From Bacillota bacterium (GTDB lineage Bacteria > Bacillota > Clostridia > Oscillospirales > Ruminococcaceae): a stretch of 11,767 nucleotides of DNA. The DNA is taken from positions 1 through 11,767 of the forward strand of contig JAEZVA010000046.1 of the NCBI GenBank assembly GCA_023443315.1, read 5' to 3'. The position numbers and the translations under genes are program-made. Under the pieces are notes generated by a model. It saw only the letters and a program-made list of their open reading frames with translations, was not told the origin of the DNA and ran no database searches. Numbering within the stretch: the stretch's first letter is position 1; each line of letters begins with the position of its first letter. Shown one piece after another: positions 1 to 5,144 of the stretch.

Positions 1-48
1 CGATGCCCTCACGGTGGCGTTGCCCGATGCCCTCACGGTGGCGTTGCC
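1..48 (-). repeat. 24-bp perfect tandem repeat, at least two copies
   Basis: Positions 1-24 and 25-48 are identical. The unit is a whole number of codons and encodes the octapeptide GNATVRAS on the minus strand. The array reaches the left edge, so the copy number is unknown. The next unit to the right (from 49) shares only the first four bases. Confidence 0.9.
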
Positions 49-399
49 CGATTTAATTGACGCCTTATCGGTTACTACAAGAGCGTATCCTTTTTGTTCT
101 TTTACAAATATCCAGTTCTCGCCGTTGGAAAACTCGATGATGCCCTGATAATCCGTTGGCAGCGCGTCGTACTCGTCTTGTGTGCGAACAACAGCGCGCG
201 AGCAATCAACGGGATAAAAATACTTTGGATCGACGTCATATGTGCCTGCGTTGCCGTTGGTGTGTTCAATGATTTTAATGGTTATCTTACCGGGGGCAAC
301 CTTCACGACCAGACCTTTAGTCATTTTGGATGTTGTGATACTGTATTCTCTGTCCGCTTCCGGCTTTCCCGTGACAATCATGCCTGTTTTTATGTTCAT
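1..399 (-). CDS. Phage early-region protein with C-terminal octapeptide repeats (3' end beyond window)
   Basis: The frame opens at ATG 399-397 behind GGAGGG with a 10-nt spacer and stays open for 133 codons to the window edge. The N-terminal part (about residues 1-65) is a small beta-rich stretch starting MNIKTGMIVTGKP. A second segment (about 75-115, with DEYDALP and ENWIFVKEQ) leads into the octapeptide SGNATVRA, present at least twice. The two copies are identical at the DNA level (24-bp unit, 1-24 and 25-48). Repeats of this GNATVxA type are familiar from Firmicutes phage proteins and probably form a beta-solenoid; their function is not established. It is the last visible gene of the leftward early operon, 44 bp below the Cys-rich small protein. 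Length and C-terminus are unknown. Confidence 0.8.
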   Translation of the reverse strand, partial: MNIKTGMIVTGKPEADREYSITTSKMTKGLVVKVAPGKITIKIIEHTNGNAGTYDVDPKYFYPVDCSRAVVRTQDEYDALPTDYQGIIEFSNGENWIFVKEQKGYALVVTDKASIKSGNATVRASGNATVRAS

Positions 400-443
400 C
401 TTGACAATTCCCTCCTATCAGGTATAATTTAGTTAATCAGTTT

Positions 444-641
444 TCACGTGCGCTCGTCCTTGTTGGTAGCAGGGGCGGGCGCGTTGTTTTGTTTGCATGG
501 CGTGCAGGCCATAGTGCCATCGCGATAGCAATTGTAAATTGCGATGTGCGTCCTGCGCCCGTCAACCATTTTTGTGCCGCATCCAACGGTACGACGTTGT
601 TTGCAGTTGTTGCACTCGGGGTTATCGTGGCTGTTGAGCAT
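444..641 (-). CDS. Small Cys-rich protein (65 aa), possible zinc binder
   Basis: An upstream start in the same frame would overlap the methyltransferase. The start at ATG 641-639 is preferred because GAGGAGG lies 8 nt before it, leaving 13 bp between the genes. The protein is 65 residues with cysteines paired as CNNC (10, 13) and CTPC (48, 51), plus C21 and C40, a pattern suggesting a small zinc-binding fold. No catalytic motif is visible. It belongs to the leftward early operon between the methyltransferase and the octapeptide-repeat protein. I do not recognise the family. Confidence 0.7.
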   Translation of the reverse strand: MLNSHDNPECNNCKQRRTVGCGTKMVDGRRTHIAIYNCYRDGTMACTPCKQNNAPAPATNKDERT

Positions 642-654
642 TGATGTTACCTCC

Positions 655-1299
655 TCACTTATTAGTCTTGAAAAACGCCTGCGCGAAGCCGGGCGGGGTG
701 ATGGCACGTAGGGCTGCGCGTTTTGCGTCGCCTTTGAATTGCCCTATATAGTCGGCGCACCATTCTGGTACTGCGGGCTTTGTCCATCCGGGCGCGTGTG
801 CGTGGCACTCCTTCTCAAATTCCGGACGTTTGGTTACAGTCTCCATCGGTTCCCTGAACCAGCCCCAAATGTAAGTCAGCTTGCCCTTATCCCCACCGAA
901 TTGCCATTGTTCGAACGAGTAATGCGGTCTACCAAGATATTTTGCAAGTGGCGATGGAGATAATAATCCGGCGGGATTCTCCAAAGCCCAGAATTTCAGA
1001 TTGTCATAAACGGCACAATGCTGGATGATATCTATACAAGCGTTAACAATAATTAAGGCAAAAGGTATGTCACGCTTTCTGCGGCCGTTTAAAGCTTGTG
1101 AAAACTCCGTACACGGTGGCGCTGCCAATATCCCGTATACATCCGCAGGCGGCTCATATGTAATCACATCGTACTCTGGTAAGGTAATCAGCCGCACGTC
1201 GTAGCCGGCATCCTTGTATGGCTTACTCCAACTGCCGGTACCGCCGCACAGGTCGAGGATTATCTTTGGCTTGCCGGTGCGGGGGTCTATGTGGCTCAT
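655..1299 (-). CDS. Compact phage-type C5 cytosine DNA methyltransferase-like protein
   Basis: The 214-residue protein carries the ordered core motifs of C5-cytosine methyltransferases. These are the SAM-binding motif I (DLCGGTGSW, 16-24), the catalytic PPC loop (PPCTEFS, 61-67, nucleophile Cys63) and ENP (107-109), corresponding to the ENV motif. It would transfer a methyl group from S-adenosylmethionine to cytosine C5 in DNA. Typical enzymes exceed 300 residues; here the target-recognition region is minimal, and the QRR motif and C-terminal closing helix are not evident. Such short versions occur in phages as orphan enzymes without a restriction partner, and no nuclease is adjacent here. 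AGGAGGAG lies 6 nt before the ATG, and the start overlaps the stop of the upstream microprotein by 4 bp. A likely role is protecting element DNA from host restriction. Target sequence and activity are unknown. Confidence 0.8.
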   Translation of the reverse strand: MSHIDPRTGKPKIILDLCGGTGSWSKPYKDAGYDVRLITLPEYDVITYEPPADVYGILAAPPCTEFSQALNGRRKRDIPFALIIVNACIDIIQHCAVYDNLKFWALENPAGLLSPSPLAKYLGRPHYSFEQWQFGGDKGKLTYIWGWFREPMETVTKRPEFEKECHAHAPGWTKPAVPEWCADYIGQFKGDAKRAALRAITPPGFAQAFFKTNK

Positions 1300-1451
1300 T
1301 TGCGTCTCCTCCTAACTCTATAGCTCAAAACCGTCAGCACCCCAGCCACCGCCACCATCACGCCCGCAGCCAGTATGGATGCCTCGATTACTACGGCGCA
1401 GAGCCCGCAGAGCACAAATGCGGCGGATTGGAGTTTTTCGCGGCGGGTCAT
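1296..1451 (-). CDS. 51-aa membrane microprotein
   Basis: This short frame begins MTRREKLQSA and has a basic N-terminus. A long hydrophobic stretch (about residues 10-42) could form one or two membrane spans, and the tail ends SYRVRRRRK. Basic residues at both ends would fit a hairpin with both ends in the cytoplasm. It overlaps the upstream AbrB-like gene by 4 bp (ATGA) and the downstream methyltransferase by 4 bp (ATGA), so translational coupling is likely. It has no strong ribosome binding site of its own, and its 3' end contains that of the methyltransferase. Very small membrane proteins are common in phage early operons. No function can be assigned. Confidence 0.6.
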   Translation of the reverse strand: MTRREKLQSAAFVLCGLCAVVIEASILAAGVMVAVAGVLTVLSYRVRRRRK

Positions 1452-1720
1452 GCCAACACCCCCGCAATTTCCTTAATCAAGGCATGTACCTTGTCCGCCT
1501 TGTCCTGCGGCAAGTCCTCTCTTACGCATTCATCAATGCCTTGCAGTGTCGCCATGATGTTGATGCCGGGGTTGTACTTGCGCAAGATAATTTGACCGCC
1601 GTCAGCCGCAAATATTTCGATTGGGGTGCCCATCTCGATACCATATGTGCGGCAGAGTTCACGGGGGATTACGATACGCCCGAGGTTGTCAACCTTGCGG
1701 ACTATTCCTGTTGCTTTCAT
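1448..1720 (-). CDS. AbrB/SpoVT-family DNA-binding protein
   Basis: The start at ATG 1720-1718 is chosen because GGAGG lies 9 nt upstream and the protein then begins at the expected MKATGIVRKVDNLGRIVIP. This N-terminal stretch (residues 1 to about 45) is the swapped-hairpin DNA-binding domain of AbrB/SpoVT regulators, with the typical DNLGRIVIP signature. The roughly 45-residue C-terminal part contains LPQDKADKVHALIKEI, probably an oligomerising helix. Total length is 90 residues, normal for the family. It sits in the leftward early operon, overlapping the gene before it by 32 bp and the microprotein after it by 4 bp. It probably regulates element or host promoters; its targets are unknown. 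Confidence 0.85.
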   Translation of the reverse strand: MKATGIVRKVDNLGRIVIPRELCRTYGIEMGTPIEIFAADGGQIILRKYNPGINIMATLQGIDECVREDLPQDKADKVHALIKEIAGVLA

Positions 1721-2003
1721 TGGGGGCTGCCTCCATCTTCCTGATTTGAGCCTGCAACGCATCATTTTTGCGCCGCAAACGTCTGTTATCATCATTAGCC
1801 TTAATCAGCTCCGCTGACAGGCTAGCAAGTGTGCCGTCCTGCCTGTATTCGTTGCTGGTCACGACCTCGCACAAATACAGCGCTTGACTTGTTGACCTGT
1901 CGATGCTTTCTGTCTTTTCAACTTGTAAGATAACGTCGCAACAATCCCTGATTCCGGCAATCGTCCTAAGCACAAATCTGCTATTGCGATGTGTTTTTAC
2001 CAT
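1689..2003 (-). CDS. Phage early-operon protein with C-terminal coiled coil (104 aa)
   Basis: AAGGAGGT lies 8 nt before the ATG. The N-terminal half (MVKTHRNSRFVLRTIAGIRD onward) is mixed alpha/beta in character with no motif I recognise. Residues about 58-92, including LSAELIKANDD and QAQIRKMEA, have a heptad-like pattern typical of a coiled coil. The C-terminus is polar (PNESNRNSPQG). It overlaps the preceding 55-residue gene by 23 bp and the AbrB-like gene by 32 bp. Its place in the early operon suggests a regulatory or structural accessory role, but there is no direct evidence for function. Confidence 0.65.
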   Translation of the reverse strand: MVKTHRNSRFVLRTIAGIRDCCDVILQVEKTESIDRSTSQALYLCEVVTSNEYRQDGTLASLSAELIKANDDNRRLRRKNDALQAQIRKMEAAPNESNRNSPQG

Positions 2004-2148
2004 CCGGCTTTACCTCCTTAATCTTTTTCAAAATCTTCTCCAACCCCTTGCGCTTCGCAATATCCCGTCTGCACTCCTCGCGGATTAACGCCTCCAGATA
2101 ATTGTCACGGTCGCGGGGGGTGGCAAAGGTGAGGATTGTTTGTTTCAT
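1981..2148 (-). CDS. Small basic helical protein (55 aa), unknown
   Basis: The ATG at 2148-2146 follows GGAGGT with a 7-nt spacer. The 55-residue product begins MKQTILTFATPRDRDNYLEA and is rich in Lys, Arg and Glu. A probable long helix spans residues 14-47. It shares 4 bp with the upstream microprotein and its 3' end overlaps the start of the next gene by 23 bp, so it belongs to the tightly packed early operon. Helical, charged and lacking a membrane span, it could bind nucleic acid or a partner protein. No family is recognised. Confidence 0.6.
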   Translation of the reverse strand: MKQTILTFATPRDRDNYLEALIREECRRDIAKRKGLEKILKKIKEVKPDGKNTSQ

Positions 2149-2231
2149 ACATACACCTCCAGCAGCACGAGCAGTAGCACTATGTAGCCGAGCACGCAGA
2201 GCACGTCAAAGGCGTTGATTTTGTTGTTCAC
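2145..2231 (-). CDS. 28-aa membrane microprotein with GTG start
   Basis: GTG at 2231-2229 overlaps the stop of the upstream HTH gene (GTGA) and follows a GAGGGGG motif with an 8-nt spacer. The product is 28 residues: a short polar N-terminus (VNNKINAFD), then a nearly continuous hydrophobic span ending LLEVYV. Its stop overlaps the next ATG by 4 bp. Frame, coupling and an upstream ribosome binding site support expression, but at this length a chance frame is possible. Confidence 0.45.
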   Translation of the reverse strand: MNNKINAFDVLCVLGYIVLLLVLLEVYV

Positions 2232-2455
2232 GAGTTTGTCCCCCTCGGGATTAAGTGCATACCGCGCACATATCGGATAAACCCCTCTTTCGGGATTTTG
2301 AATCGTTCACCCACGACGATGACAGGGAACCCAAGCATGTGCGGGTCTTTGCGGGCTTGGTTGCGGATGGACTGAGCATCGACACCGAGGAATTTTGACA
2401 CGTCGTCAGGGACGAGCAGTTCTTTTGGGATTGCTTCGATGTCTTTTAGGGTCAT
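2228..2455 (-). CDS. HTH DNA-binding protein, excisionase/MerR-like
   Basis: AAAGGAG lies before the ATG at 2455. The 75-residue protein carries a winged-HTH pattern of the excisionase/MerR type. VPDDVSKFLGVDAQSIRNQA (16-35) reads as the recognition helix-turn-helix, followed by the wing-like FPVIVVGERFKIPKEGF (43-59). Such proteins in phage early operons act as excisionases or small transcriptional regulators. It is the first gene of a block of overlapping genes, and its stop overlaps the 28-residue microprotein. No partner for direct excision is adjacent, since the integrase is at the other end of the visible element. Confidence 0.7.
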   Translation of the reverse strand: MTLKDIEAIPKELLVPDDVSKFLGVDAQSIRNQARKDPHMLGFPVIVVGERFKIPKEGFIRYVRGMHLIPRGTNS

Positions 2456-2476
2456 GGGGTTTTCTCCTTTCTTTGG

Positions 2477-2505
2477 TTGTCCTCATTTCACCATTGATGT
2501 ATAAT
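2477..2505 (+). promoter_or_regulatory. Sigma-A-type promoter for the YjzC-like gene
   Basis: The -35 TTGTCC (2477-2482) and a perfect -10 TATAAT (2500-2505) are separated by 17 bp. Transcription would start near 2512. This places the ATG at 2507 outside the transcript and supports the GTG start at 2528. Confidence 0.75.
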
Positions 2506-2527
2506 AATGGCGAAAGGGGGTGATGCT

Positions 2528-2692
2528 GTGTCTGATCTCAAAAAACCGGGAACCGACAATCAATCAAAAGGTACGTACAAAGAAGTCGGACCCAAAGGCG
2601 GGCAGGTAGATAAACCGAGGATTGTGAAGATTGATCCGGGCGATCGCTTGCCGCCTACACAAAAGCCGGGGCATAAGTGGGAAAAGCAGTAG
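2528..2692 (+). CDS. YjzC-family small protein
   Basis: The 54-residue product contains GTYKEVGPKGGQV, RIVKIDPGDRLPP and GHKWEKQ. These match the layout of the YjzC family of small Firmicutes proteins, whose function is unknown. GTG at 2528 is chosen as start because GGGGGTG lies about 5-9 nt upstream and the promoter's start point is near 2512; the in-frame ATG at 2507 has no ribosome binding site. The gene stands alone on the plus strand inside the leftward early operon, with its own promoter before it and a hairpin after it (2700-2727). That is the layout of a moron-type gene that could be expressed in the integrated state. Confidence 0.7.
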   Translation: MSDLKKPGTDNQSKGTYKEVGPKGGQVDKPRIVKIDPGDRLPPTQKPGHKWEKQ

Positions 2693-2699
2693 TCCAGCC

Positions 2700-2727
2700 G
2701 AAAGCCGTTGTAACCGCAACGGCTTTC
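2700..2727. terminator. Hairpin between convergent genes, probable bidirectional terminator
   Basis: A perfect 11-bp stem (2700-2710 with 2717-2727, GAAAGCCGTTG arms) and a 6-nt loop lie between the stops of the YjzC-like gene and the opposing 38-residue gene, whose stop overlaps its right arm. There is no long T run on either side, so termination may be partial. Confidence 0.55.
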
Positions 2728-2842
2728 AAATTTCCACCCTGCGCCGCGAAAAACAGATACACTTACCAAAAAGATTGATTTGAAGCCATGATTCACAGTA
2801 TCGCTTTCCGTTCTCGGTGTATCGGGTGATGAAGTGATGCAT
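2726..2842 (-). CDS. Small phage protein (38 aa, HFITRY...ESWLQINLFG type)
   Basis: The ATG at 2842-2840 follows AAAGGAGG with a 6-nt spacer. The product contains HFITRYTENGKRYCESWLQI followed by NLFGKCICFSRRRVEI, a small protein type I recognise from Clostridia phage early regions; its function is not known. It contains cysteines at 16, 28 and 30. It lies directly downstream of the Cro-like gene in the leftward operon, and its stop overlaps the probable terminator. Some transcripts from the switch would therefore end here and others continue to the HTH gene. Confidence 0.65.
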   Translation of the reverse strand: MHHFITRYTENGKRYCESWLQINLFGKCICFSRRRVEI

Positions 2843-2857
2843 TTACATCCTCCTTTC

Positions 2858-2875
2858 TGTCCGATAAAGCGGACA
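2858..2875 (-). promoter_or_regulatory. Hairpin just upstream of the 38-aa gene's ribosome binding site
   Basis: TGTCCG and CGGACA form a perfect 6-bp stem with a 6-nt loop. On the minus-strand transcript an alternative stem, ACACA with TGTGT, lies directly before it and shares bases with it, so the two are mutually exclusive. The unit sits between the Cro-like gene and the 38-residue gene. This is suggestive of attenuation only. Confidence 0.35.
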
Positions 2876-2884
2876 CAGATTGTG

Positions 2885-3094
2885 TTAGGATGGGAGCTGT
2901 AGAATCTCCTTGATAGCCCCCTCAAGCCTGGGACTGTTGAGCTGACCCGTCATGAGCTTATACAGGCTGGAGCTGTCCACATACATGCCAGTCTTGCTTT
3001 TGGGTTGCTCAATTAGCCATTCCTGCGTCTGCCCGGTCGAAATAAGTTTGGTCTTTATCTCGACGCCAAGAGGCACAAGAGCACGCTTTCGCAT
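2885..3094 (-). CDS. Cro-like HTH regulator
   Basis: The start at ATG 3094-3092 is preferred to an earlier in-frame one because AAGGAGG lies 6 nt before it and the protein then opens MRKRALVPLGVEIKTKLI. The 69-residue product shows an XRE-like helix-turn-helix: VEIKTKLISTGQTQEWLIEQ (11-30) forms the first helices and SSLYKLMTGQ the recognition part. It is the first gene of the leftward early operon, driven from the promoter at 3197-3225, and faces the repressor across a three-operator switch. By position it should play the Cro role, favouring early gene expression over repressor. An insertion-like KSKTGMYVD between the helices is unusual for a minimal XRE domain. Confidence 0.8.
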   Translation of the reverse strand: MRKRALVPLGVEIKTKLISTGQTQEWLIEQPKSKTGMYVDSSSLYKLMTGQLNSPRLEGAIKEILQLPS

Positions 3095-3122
3095 AATTTT
3101 CCTCCTTTTTTTTACAAAATCA

Positions 3123-3151
3123 TTGACAATTACGGAAATAAGTAATATACT
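3123..3151 (+). promoter_or_regulatory. Rightward promoter toward the repressor gene
   Basis: Consensus -35 TTGACA (3123-3128), a 17-bp spacer and -10 TATACT (3146-3151). Operator 1 fills the spacer. Transcription would start near 3158, giving a leader of about 125 nt before the repressor start at 3283, and it points toward the leftward promoter. Confidence 0.85.
3129..3146. promoter_or_regulatory. Operator 1 (imperfect 7-4-7 dyad)
   Basis: ATTACGG-N4-AAGTAAT is related to the perfect dyad at 3202-3219. It exactly fills the -35/-10 spacer of the rightward promoter, so a bound regulator would block RNA polymerase there. Confidence 0.75.
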
Positions 3152-3170
3152 CAATGTGTCAGCACGAGAA

Positions 3171-3188
3171 CTTACTGCGTTCCGTTAT
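3171..3188. promoter_or_regulatory. Operator 2 (weak 7-4-7 dyad)
   Basis: CTTACTG-N4-CCGTTAT matches the consensus half-sites at 5 of 7 positions each. Its centre is 42 bp from operator 1 and 31 bp from operator 3, close to whole helical turns, which would suit cooperative binding on one DNA face. It lies between the two predicted start points. Confidence 0.5.
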
Positions 3189-3196
3189 CTATTGTT

Positions 3197-3225
3197 AGTA
3201 TATTACCGAAAACGGTAATAGTCAA
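3197..3225 (-). promoter_or_regulatory. Leftward promoter for the Cro-like gene and early operon
   Basis: On the minus strand, -35 TTGACT (3225-3220), a 17-bp spacer and -10 TATACT (3202-3197). Operator 3 occupies the spacer. The start point would be near 3190, facing the rightward promoter, so the two transcripts overlap by about 30 nt. Confidence 0.85.
3202..3219. promoter_or_regulatory. Operator 3 (perfect 7-4-7 dyad)
   Basis: ATTACCG-AAAA-CGGTAAT is a perfect inverted repeat inside the spacer of the leftward promoter. It is the best match of the three and presumably the strongest repressor site. Confidence 0.85.
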
Positions 3226-3282
3226 CATTAAATTAAGGATTGCAGTAATTTTGTCATTATGCCTAAATTGAGGTGGAAGATT

Positions 3283-3648
3283 ATGAGCAATCTTTATAAT
3301 CGCATTGAAGAGCTCTGTAAAAAAGCCGGGATTAACGTAACTACTATGTGTAGAGAAGCAGAAGTAAGCAGAGGCAATTTGTCCGATTTAAAAATGGGAC
3401 GACAAACTGGATTGTCTGCAGTTAATGCCGATAAAATCGCGTCCTACTTTGGAGTAACCGTCGGATATCTTTTAGGCACAGACAACAAAAAAGCGCCCGC
3501 CACAGAGGGCGAGCGCGAGATTGGTTATGATGATTTTACGTATGCCTTTTTCGACGAATCCAAAGAACTGACCGATGAAAACAAGCAAAAGCTTTTGGAA
3601 ATGGCGAGGTTCTTTAAGCAGCAACAAGACAAAGAAAAGAACGATTGA
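3283..3648 (+). CDS. XRE-family phage repressor (CI-like)
   Basis: The start MSNLYNRIEEL at 3283 follows AGGTGG with a 6-nt spacer; an upstream in-frame ATG (3259) has none. Residues about 3-64 are a complete XRE helix-turn-helix: LCKKAGINVTTMCREAEVSR, then a recognition helix with GNLSDLKMG and the closing ADKIASYFGVTVGYLLG. The C-terminal tail (65-121) is short and charged (ESKELTDENKQKLLEMARFF), with no LexA-type Ser/Lys autocleavage domain. Repressors of this short type are inactivated by a partner ImmA-like protease rather than by self-cleavage, and such a gene follows 12 bp downstream. It should bind the three dyads at 3129-3219 and keep the early operon silent. Confidence 0.9.
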   Translation: MSNLYNRIEELCKKAGINVTTMCREAEVSRGNLSDLKMGRQTGLSAVNADKIASYFGVTVGYLLGTDNKKAPATEGEREIGYDDFTYAFFDESKELTDENKQKLLEMARFFKQQQDKEKND

Positions 3649-3660
3649 CGGAGATTTTCA

Positions 3661-4083
3661 ATGGTGGAATTGAGCACGCTATATGAGGATTTGCGCAAGC
3701 AGCAAGTCACTCTGTATCCGTATGATGTTGGAAACGAGAAAAGTGTGACCGTTGAACTTAATAATAAATTCGCGATATTCTTGGATCCGTTTCGGGTCGA
3801 TTCGCTTCAAGAAATGAAACTTATACTCGCCCATGAGATAGGTCACTGTGCAACAGGTTGTACGCACAAGGTATGTAGCCCATTAGATATTGTCCAGCGT
3901 CATGAGTACAAAGCTAACCGGTGGGCGATAGAGCGGTATCTGCCGTTTGACGACCTGAATCACGCCGTCAAACAAGGCTATACTGAGCCGTGGCAATTGG
4001 CTGATTATTTTGATTTGCCGGAGAGTTTTGTCTGCCGGGCAATCACGCACTACACCGAGGTAAGGCGGATGGTAATAGGGTAA
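3661..4083 (+). CDS. ImmA/IrrE-family metalloprotease
   Basis: The 140-residue protein carries the zinc-binding HEIGH motif (58-62, within LILAHEIGHCATG) and a downstream Glu82 in RHEYKANRWA, the expected third metal ligand of ImmA/IrrE (Peptidase_M78) proteins. In ICEBs1 and related elements, ImmA cleaves its partner repressor when the element is induced, for example after DNA damage. Adjacency to a short XRE repressor fits this role. GGAG lies 7 nt before the ATG and the gene is probably co-transcribed with the repressor. The C-terminal part (LNHAVKQGYTEPWQLADYFD) resembles the helical segment that positions the substrate in this family. Confidence 0.9.
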   Translation: MVELSTLYEDLRKQQVTLYPYDVGNEKSVTVELNNKFAIFLDPFRVDSLQEMKLILAHEIGHCATGCTHKVCSPLDIVQRHEYKANRWAIERYLPFDDLNHAVKQGYTEPWQLADYFDLPESFVCRAITHYTEVRRMVIG

Positions 4084-4106
4084 TAGGGGTAGTTGGTCAA
4101 AGGACG

Positions 4107-4135
4107 TTGAATTATAGCTAATATTGGTATATAAT
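4107..4135 (+). promoter_or_regulatory. Promoter for the membrane-protein/integrase operon
   Basis: -35 TTGAAT (4107-4112), a 17-bp spacer and perfect -10 TATAAT (4130-4135) in the gap after the protease gene. It shows none of the 7-4-7 operators, so it is probably active in the integrated state. Confidence 0.75.
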
Positions 4136-4166
4136 TACTTAAATACCAGTTAAGGAGGACGATGAC

Positions 4167-4892
4167 ATGTTTTGCCCAAGATGTGCGACGGTTAACCAGG
4201 ATGATAGTAAGTTTTGTCTTAAGTGTGGACAACCCCTGCAAGAGGGTGCGATTGTGCGACCTGTTGTGGCAGTTAAGCAGCAATGGTATGAGCAGCAGGG
4301 GATCGTGGTTCTTTTCTTAATCTTCTTTTTCCCTTTAGGGTTATTTCTCATGTGGCGATACGCAAAATGGCATATAGCGGTGAAAATCGTGATATCTTCG
4401 CTTTTCGCTTTGGCTTTAATCATAGGTGTGTTTAACCCTCCGCCGCAGAAAGACGCGACGGGCAATGGCAACCCAGTTGTGCCAGCTGTTGCTCAGACGT
4501 CTAGTATTGACACATCGTCAGCGACAGAATCGTCGCCTGCTCAATCAAAAGCAGAACCCATTACTCCAACATATGAATATGAAGTAACTGCCGACAATCT
4601 TATTGCCGAATATGATGCAAACGAGATTAGCGCGGATGAAAAATACAAGGGTAAGTATGTCAAGGTAACGGGTGTCGTTAATAGTATCGGCAAGGATATT
4701 TTAGACAATGCATACATCACGATTGGCGAGAGTGACGAAACTTTCTCGTGGGTACAGGCATACTTCAAGGACAACACGGAGATATCCAAAGCTGCTAAGT
4801 TGTCAGCGGGCGACAAAGTGACCTTGATAGGCAGGGTAACGGGCGGAACCTTCAGTGTCACGATGAAAGATTGCGTAATTGTTGATGAATAG
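4167..4892 (+). CDS. Zinc-ribbon membrane protein with C-terminal OB-fold (tRNA_anti-like) domain
   Basis: AAGGAGG lies 8 nt before the ATG. Domains in order: an N-terminal zinc ribbon with Cys3, 6, 17 and 20 (CPRC and CLKC); two hydrophobic segments (about 45-63 and 70-89) separated by the basic WRYAKWH; a Ser/Thr/Pro/Gln linker (about 91-132); then a domain (about 136-241) with ADEKYKGKYVKVTGVVNSI and AGDKVTLIGRVTGGTF, the pattern of the OB_aCT/tRNA_anti-like fold. The ribbon would be cytoplasmic. With two spans the OB domain would also be cytoplasmic; with one it would be exported, which the linker's composition might favour. It sits between lysogeny genes and integrase, where temperate phages often carry superinfection-exclusion or defence genes. 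That role is inferred. A related ribbon/membrane protein occurs in element 2 (8468-8806). Confidence 0.75.
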   Translation: MFCPRCATVNQDDSKFCLKCGQPLQEGAIVRPVVAVKQQWYEQQGIVVLFLIFFFPLGLFLMWRYAKWHIAVKIVISSLFALALIIGVFNPPPQKDATGNGNPVVPAVAQTSSIDTSSATESSPAQSKAEPITPTYEYEVTADNLIAEYDANEISADEKYKGKYVKVTGVVNSIGKDILDNAYITIGESDETFSWVQAYFKDNTEISKAAKLSAGDKVTLIGRVTGGTFSVTMKDCVIVDE

Positions 4893-4939
4893 TGTCGCGC
4901 TCCGAGTGGGAGAGGGGACTGAAAAAAGGGGGTAGCCCT

Positions 4940-5128
4940 ATGCCAAACGATTATAAATCTCGGCTGCGCAGGGTGGCTGTTGTAAGTGTTGTTACACTTA
5001 TAATAACGTGGGGTTTTGTCGCTTATCTCATGTGGTTGACCAACCAGCAGGAGCGGCAAATTGATGCGCTGAAAGCTGAGCTATATGCTTACAGCAGATC
5101 GAGCGACGACGCGGTAATGTGGATTTAG
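4940..5128 (+). CDS. Small single-pass membrane protein with coiled-coil tail (62 aa)
   Basis: The start at ATG 4940 follows AAGGGGG with a 7-nt spacer; an earlier GTG in frame (4892) lacks a ribosome binding site. The protein has a basic N-terminus (YKSRLRR), one membrane span (about 12-33), the segment YLMWLTNQQERQIDALKAEL suggesting a short coiled coil, and a C-terminus ending MWI. The basic N-terminus predicts it inside the cell and the coiled coil outside. It lies 47 bp after the zinc-ribbon gene and 16 bp before the integrase, in one apparent operon. A clear homologue sharing YLMWLTNQQ and the final WI is present, frameshifted, in element 2 (8058-8278). Confidence 0.75.
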   Translation: MPNDYKSRLRRVAVVSVVTLIITWGFVAYLMWLTNQQERQIDALKAELYAYSRSSDDAVMWI

Positions 5129-5144
5129 CAGGGGAGGGGTACCG

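Noticed and set aside
1..48. Tandem repeat as CRISPR or replication iterons
   Set aside because: There are no spacers between copies, and the unit is an exact number of codons inside a coding frame.
94..432. Plus-strand open frame of 112 codons
   Set aside because: It mirrors the minus-strand octapeptide-repeat gene, which has a good ribosome binding site, reads through to the edge and carries whole-codon repeats.
2507..2527. ATG at 2507 as start of the YjzC-like gene
   Set aside because: It lies only 1 bp after the -10 box, upstream of the expected transcript start, and has no ribosome binding site.
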